From: Methylobacterium planeticum
GTDB taxonomy: Bacteria; Pseudomonadota; Alphaproteobacteria; Rhizobiales; Beijerinckiaceae
Assembly (NCBI RefSeq): GCF_008806345.1
Contig: NZ_VZZJ01000016.1
Location: 57,472-121,471 of the forward strand
Direction of reading: 5' to 3'
Length of the DNA: 64,000 nucleotides
Part shown: positions 60,473 to 64,000 of the stretch, piece by piece
How the letters are laid out: every line of letters begins with the position of its first letter
Numbering within the stretch: position 1 is the first letter of the stretch
The notes under the pieces: model-generated
Told to the model about the DNA's origin: nothing
The model's input: only the letters and a program-made list of their open reading frames with translations
Databases searched by the model: none
Position numbers and translations under genes: made by a program

Positions 60473-62080
60473 TCAGGGCTGATAGACTTCGACCGTCTGC
60501 ATCATTCCCATCTCCTCATGGTTCATCATGTGGCAATGGAGCATGAAGACGCCGGTGAAATCGAGGAAGCGCGAGCGGAACACGACCTCGCCCCCCTTGC
60601 GGTCGACGATCACGGAATCCCGCCATTCCGGCACGGCCAGCGTCTCGCCGTTGACCCGCACCACCTGGAACGGGTTGGTGTGGATGTGAAACACATGATC
60701 GTCGTGCTCATGCGTGTTGACGATCGTCCATTCCTCGACCGCGCCGAGCTTGATCCGATGATCGACGCGGTTCGGATCGAACGTCTTCCCGTCGATGAAG
60801 AACCCGAATTCCTGCCAATGCCCGGCGGCGTCCGCCTCGGGCGCCGTCGCCGAGAAGGTCACGGTGCGGCGGTTCGTGATCTCGGAATCGCGAATGGTCT
60901 CCAGGGGCGGCGGCGGCAACGCGCTCGGCAGCGCCATGGCCATCGGCGTCCCGGACACCACGACCCGCGCCAGGGCCCCGACCGGCGACGGATGCCCCTG
61001 GTCGTAGGGCATCGCGTTGAGCGCGTAGGTGCCGGCGGCGCCTGCCCTGACGAGCAGGTCGGCGCGCTGGCCCGGCGCGATCAGGACCCGCTTGCGCGCC
61101 TGCACGGCGCCGAGTTGGATGCCGTCATAGGCGATGACCTGCAGGTCGTGCTTCTCGAGGTCGAGGAGCAAGTCGTCCTGGTAGGCGGCGTTGAGGATGC
61201 GCCAGCGCTGCACTTCGCCGGGGCGCATCGCGATCGTCGGCCGCCGTTGCCCGTTCACCGCCAGGAAGCGCGTCGCCGTTTCGGGGAACAGGGTCTCGAA
61301 AGCCTCGACCATGCCGCTGGCGTCGAAGACGACCTGCGTCAGGATCAGCAGGCGCTCGCGGGCGGCCGCGATCTCCGGGACATCGGCGAAATCGCCCTCG
61401 ACGACGATCGCCCCCACCATGCCGCTCGACATCTGGATGTCGGCGCTGCCGTGGTGGTGGGGGTGATACCAGTAGGTCCCGCGGGTGTGATCCTCCGGCA
61501 GCTTGATCTCGATGTCGTAGCTGTGGCCGGGAGCCATCGAGCGCATGACGTTGTCGGCAATCCCGCTCGGGCTCGCGTGGGCGCCGTGGAAGTGGAAGTT
61601 GGTGTTGTTGAACTGGTGCGGCTGACTGATGTCGGCGGGAAGCCGGTCCCGGTTCGGCGGCAGATCGTTGATCAGCCTGATGCGCAGCGTGTCGCCCGGC
61701 TTCACGCGCAGGGTCGGCCCGGGGCTGGCGCCTTCGTAGCACCTGACATAGAGCCGGACGCCCCCGATCCACCGATAGGCGTAGCCGACCCGGAGGGTGG
61801 TGCTGAGCATCCCATCGGCGGAGCGCCGCGTCTCGGGCTCGACGAGCGCCTGATCCGTCGCGGGCACCACCGCGTCCGGGACCACGCCCGACGTCGGGGA
61901 CATGTCCATGTGGCCGGATGCGCCCGGGGCGCCGTGCATCGCGTGACCGGCCCCGGCGGAGCCGGGCGCCAGCAGGAGCGCGCCGACGCCGATGCAACGA
62001 TCGATGAGTTGTCGGCGGGACAGGGATTTCGTGCCGGTGGCGGCGGGGTGGACAGCGATCTCCTGGGGGGCCTGCTGCAT
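60473..62080 (-). CDS. Tat-exported multicopper oxidase
   Basis: Multicopper oxidase of 535 residues, first gene of the block. A twin-Arg leader is visible (SLSRRQLIDRCIGVGALLLAPG), so it is probably folded with copper before export. A Met/His-rich stretch (HAMHGAPGASGHMDM) follows, a possible copper-binding segment. Copper ligands: FHFHGAHASP (about 160), YWYHPHHHGS (about 201), FHIHTNPF (about 461) and HCHMMNHEEMGMM (about 513). It resembles CueO/CotA-like laccases, and copper tolerance or phenol oxidation are candidate roles. It diverges from a Crp/Fnr gene across about 480 bases. Confidence 0.92.
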   Translation of the reverse strand: MQQAPQEIAVHPAATGTKSLSRRQLIDRCIGVGALLLAPGSAGAGHAMHGAPGASGHMDMSPTSGVVPDAVVPATDQALVEPETRRSADGMLSTTLRVGYAYRWIGGVRLYVRCYEGASPGPTLRVKPGDTLRIRLINDLPPNRDRLPADISQPHQFNNTNFHFHGAHASPSGIADNVMRSMAPGHSYDIEIKLPEDHTRGTYWYHPHHHGSADIQMSSGMVGAIVVEGDFADVPEIAAARERLLILTQVVFDASGMVEAFETLFPETATRFLAVNGQRRPTIAMRPGEVQRWRILNAAYQDDLLLDLEKHDLQVIAYDGIQLGAVQARKRVLIAPGQRADLLVRAGAAGTYALNAMPYDQGHPSPVGALARVVVSGTPMAMALPSALPPPPLETIRDSEITNRRTVTFSATAPEADAAGHWQEFGFFIDGKTFDPNRVDHRIKLGAVEEWTIVNTHEHDDHVFHIHTNPFQVVRVNGETLAVPEWRDSVIVDRKGGEVVFRSRFLDFTGVFMLHCHMMNHEEMGMMQTVEVYQP

Positions 62081-62558
62081 CTCACTCCGCCGCGCGATCA
62101 CGGTTCGACTGCCCCAGGCTTGTCGCAACAAGGTCTTAAGAGAGTGTACGCTGGACGGTATGTTCCCCCGCCCGGTGAGAAGAAAGCGGCAGGTCTGAAA
62201 AAACGGCCGGATGATCTGCGATTGATTTCTTTGGAGCTGCAAATGAGCGATGCATTTTTGCAGGAACGTGTGCAGATTGGTGCCCAGAGGCTGACGATCG
62301 ATCCCGGACTTGGTGCGTCGCGGTTCCCCGTCCCCGACCGCGTGGCCGGGGTCCAGGCTGACGCGGGTAGGCGCGACTGCCCCGTTGCCATCCTGGCGAG
62401 ACCGATCCGCGGCGCCCGGAATCGACGCCATGCCGTGGGCGCAGCCCAGCTATGTCGGATTATCCGATCGCGCAACGGATAGTTGCCGCTCTCTGGTCCG
62501 GAGTTTATCGTCGGATGCAACTGGTAGTTTAACAGCGTCAGACCGAATTGAGGGCAAT
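62081..62558. promoter_or_regulatory. Divergent control region of the oxidase block and Crp/Fnr gene
   Basis: Gene-free region of 478 bases. The half next to the Crp/Fnr gene is AT-rich and contains TTA codons in any would-be coding frame, so it is not an N-terminal extension. A perfect palindrome TCGGAT-T-ATCCGA at 62455-62467 is a candidate operator. No TTGAT-N4-ATCAA Fnr/FixK box was found. A GAGGG ribosome-binding site lies just before the TTG start of the regulator. Confidence 0.5.
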
Positions 62559-63323
62559 TTGTTGGCGGCCGATCCATTCCTGCACAAGCTCGAACATGCC
62601 GGTCGGCTGACGGATGATGAGAAGAACGAGCTGAAGACCTTGGCGTTCAACCGCCGATGCGTTCCGGCCCATCACGATTTCAACCCCGGCGACCCCGGAG
62701 ATCGTGTCTACCTCGTCATGAGCGGCTTCGCGTGCCGCTACAAGGTTCTGAGGACCGGCAACCGCCGGATCGTCTCCTTCGTCCTGCCGGGCGACCTCTG
62801 CCACATGCACGATGCCGGGGCGTTCGGACGCGACCTCCGCGTCGGCGCCCTGACCACCTGCTCGGTCGCGGATCTCTCCCGTCCCAAGCTGACCGAGCTG
62901 ATCGGCAGCTATCCGGGCATCAGCCGCGCGATCTGGTGGGTGACGCTGCGGGAGCTGAGCCGCGCCCGGGAATGGATCGTCAACGACACCCGCCCGGCCG
63001 ACAAGCGCCTCGCCCATCTTCTGTGCGAATTGCTGACCAGCCTGCAGCAGATCGACCTCGCGGGCGAGCACGGCTTCGACTTCCCGGTATCCCAGGGCGA
63101 CGTGGCGGACGCTCTGGGGATCTCGGCCGTTCACACGAACCGCGTCCTGCAGGCCCTGCGCACGAGCGGCCTGATCACCTGGAGCAACCAGCAGGTGGCG
63201 ATCCCGGACGTGCCGCAATTGAAGGCCTTCGCCGAATTCGATCCCGGTTACCTCTGCCTCGAATGTTTCGGCGCCGAAGCGGCGGCGGCCCGCATGCCGT
63301 CGCCTCTCGCCCGCGCCTCCTGA
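62559..63323 (+). CDS. Crp/Fnr-family transcriptional regulator
   Basis: Regulator of 254 residues. A cyclic-nucleotide-binding-like fold (about 5-115, with PGDPGDRVYLVMSGFACRY and VSFVLPGDLCHMH) precedes a long dimer helix and a winged helix-turn-helix at about 185-225 (VSQGDVADALGISAVHTNRVLQALRTSGLITW). Fnr-type N-terminal cysteines are absent; an ECF cysteine pair is near the C-terminus. TTG 62559 was chosen with GAGGG upstream. ATG 62430 would add 43 residues with several TTA, AGT and ACT codons, rare here. It is the likely controller of the divergent oxidase genes. Confidence 0.88.
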   Translation: MLAADPFLHKLEHAGRLTDDEKNELKTLAFNRRCVPAHHDFNPGDPGDRVYLVMSGFACRYKVLRTGNRRIVSFVLPGDLCHMHDAGAFGRDLRVGALTTCSVADLSRPKLTELIGSYPGISRAIWWVTLRELSRAREWIVNDTRPADKRLAHLLCELLTSLQQIDLAGEHGFDFPVSQGDVADALGISAVHTNRVLQALRTSGLITWSNQQVAIPDVPQLKAFAEFDPGYLCLECFGAEAAAARMPSPLARAS

Positions 63324-63405
63324 GACACATCGCGGGCCGGAGCAGGGCGTGGCAGTGCCGTCCGGCCTAGGCCGAAACCGTCTCGCGGCGGAAGATGTTT
63401 GGCGA

Positions 63406-63434
63406 TTGACAGCCCGATTGGGGGGCCCTATACG
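63406..63434 (+). promoter_or_regulatory. rRNA operon promoter
   Basis: TTGACA at 63406-63411, then a 17-base spacer, then TATACG at 63429-63434, a near-consensus sigma-70 promoter. A GC-rich stretch follows the -10 (ACGCCTCCCGACGCGG), as in stringently controlled rRNA promoters. It lies about 325 bases upstream of the 16S gene, the normal leader length. It is much the best promoter match in the window. Confidence 0.85.
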
Positions 63435-63568
63435 ACGCCTCCCGACGCGGTGCCTGAGCAAAGGCGGGCCGCACCGGGATCTTCAGGGAATGACCGCAAG
63501 CAAGGTCCAGCGCGAGTTGGGACGCTTTGTTGTCTCTGTGGATGCAGGCACCGGCTCCTGGTCGGTGC

Positions 63569-63580
63569 GGTTCTTTGACA
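63569..63580 (+). promoter_or_regulatory. boxA-like antitermination element in the rRNA leader
   Basis: GGTTCTTTGACA in the leader, similar to boxA (TGCTCTTTAACA), followed by AAGTTGATCTGAGAAAGAGAAGCG, as in alphaproteobacterial rRNA leaders. It probably recruits the Nus antitermination factors. Confidence 0.65.
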
Positions 63581-63760
63581 AGTTGATCTGAGAAAGAGAA
63601 GCGTGGGCGGCTGATGTCCTTGCGGATCTGGCTTTGTGCCGGATCGTGAGTGAAGGACGCTGATGCCACGTTTCGGGAGCGCACGGGGCCTGTGGTGGAA
63701 ACGCCTTTGGCCTGACGGTGTGCTTTTCGTGATTGTGATCAGCTGAGATTGAGCTCTTTT

Positions 63761-64000
63761 CAACTTGAGAGTTTGATCCTGGCTCAGAGCGAACGCTGGC
63801 GGCAGGCTTAACACATGCAAGTCGAACGGGCATCGTCAGATGTCAGTGGCAGACGGGTGAGGAACACGTGGGAACGTACCCTTCGGTTCGGAACAACTCC
63901 GGGAAACTGGAGCTAATACCGGATACGCCCTTTTGGGGAAAGGTTTATCCGCCGAAGGATCGGCCCGCGTCTGATTAGCTAGTTGGTGGGGTAACGGCCC
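63761..64000 (+). rRNA. rrs: 16S ribosomal RNA, 5' end (partial)
   Basis: From CAACTTGAGAGTTTGATCC (63761) through TGGCTCAGAGCGAACGCTGG and CATGCAAGTCGAACGG to the window edge, standard 16S 5' sequence with alphaproteobacterial character. The 5' end was set by aligning AGAGTTTGATC with position 8 of the E. coli gene. The gene continues beyond the window. It supports assignment to the Methylobacteriaceae. Confidence 0.97.

Noticed and set aside
59693..62482. Plus-strand open frame (929 codons) across the FAD subunit and second multicopper oxidase
   Set aside because: Shadow of two well-supported minus-strand genes. It crosses a divergent promoter.
62430..62558. N-terminal extension of the Crp/Fnr regulator from ATG 62430
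   Set aside because: The stretch has TTA, ACT and AGT codons that are rare in the window and no family similarity. A GAGGG site precedes the TTG chosen.
63349..63591. 80-codon open frame before the 16S gene
   Set aside because: It overlaps the rRNA promoter and leader, and has no ribosome-binding site.

Overview
This is a very GC-rich chromosomal window from a methylotrophic alphaproteobacterium, almost certainly of the Methylobacteriaceae (Methylobacterium group). The main evidence is a nearly complete block for tetrahydromethanopterin (H4MPT) and methanofuran-type C1 metabolism, with gene order like that known from Methylorubrum extorquens. An alphaproteobacterial 16S rRNA gene begins at the right-hand edge. 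No insertion sequence, prophage, CRISPR array or tRNA gene was recognised.

Layout. 1-2294: a sensor kinase/OmpR-type regulator pair; the regulator runs off the left edge. 2644-7449 (minus): a small unknown gene and fhcC-D-A-B, the formyltransferase/hydrolase complex. 7781-14812 (plus): mptG, mtdB, an ATP-grasp gene (orfY-like), mch, a second ATP-grasp gene (orf5-like), a CitG-like gene (orf7-like) and fae, ending in a strong terminator at 14907-14938. 14961-17010: a HisA-like gene diverging from an mfnF-like gene and a 66-codon gene. 17023-22653 (minus): a tightly packed seven-gene run, DUF3280 - mfnB - mfnE - dihydropteroate-synthase-like - DUF447 - mxaD-like - YVTN propeller. It mixes cofactor biosynthesis with periplasmic alcohol-oxidation accessory genes. 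22946-28444 (plus): a seven-gene unit matching the lanthanide uptake cluster lutA-G, followed by a small secreted protein.

29069-37706 holds an exopolysaccharide region: glycosylphosphotransferase, glycosyltransferase, Wza-like lipoprotein, a Wzc/GumC-like protein whose kinase half looks dead, an acetyltransferase and a polysaccharide deacetylase. 37719-52552 is mostly housekeeping: DUF2842, heme A synthase, a hemolysin III-like protein, small secreted proteins, a class A penicillin-binding protein, a GH13 trehalose-synthase-like enzyme, an MBL-fold hydrolase, gyrB and DUF1801.

52604-63323 is the least conventional block. Five minus-strand genes encode a multicopper oxidase fused to a propeller-like repeat domain, a double-ABM membrane protein, a fused 2Fe-2S/molybdenum hydroxylase, its FAD subunit and a second multicopper oxidase. 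A Crp/Fnr-type regulator diverges from them. The window ends with an rRNA promoter (63406-63434), a boxA-like leader element and the 5' end of 16S rRNA.

Together, formaldehyde from methanol oxidation is condensed with H4MPT by Fae, oxidised by MtdB and Mch, and released as formate by FhcABCD. The mfn/mpt genes make the carriers. The lut genes probably bring in lanthanides for XoxF-type alcohol dehydrogenases encoded elsewhere.
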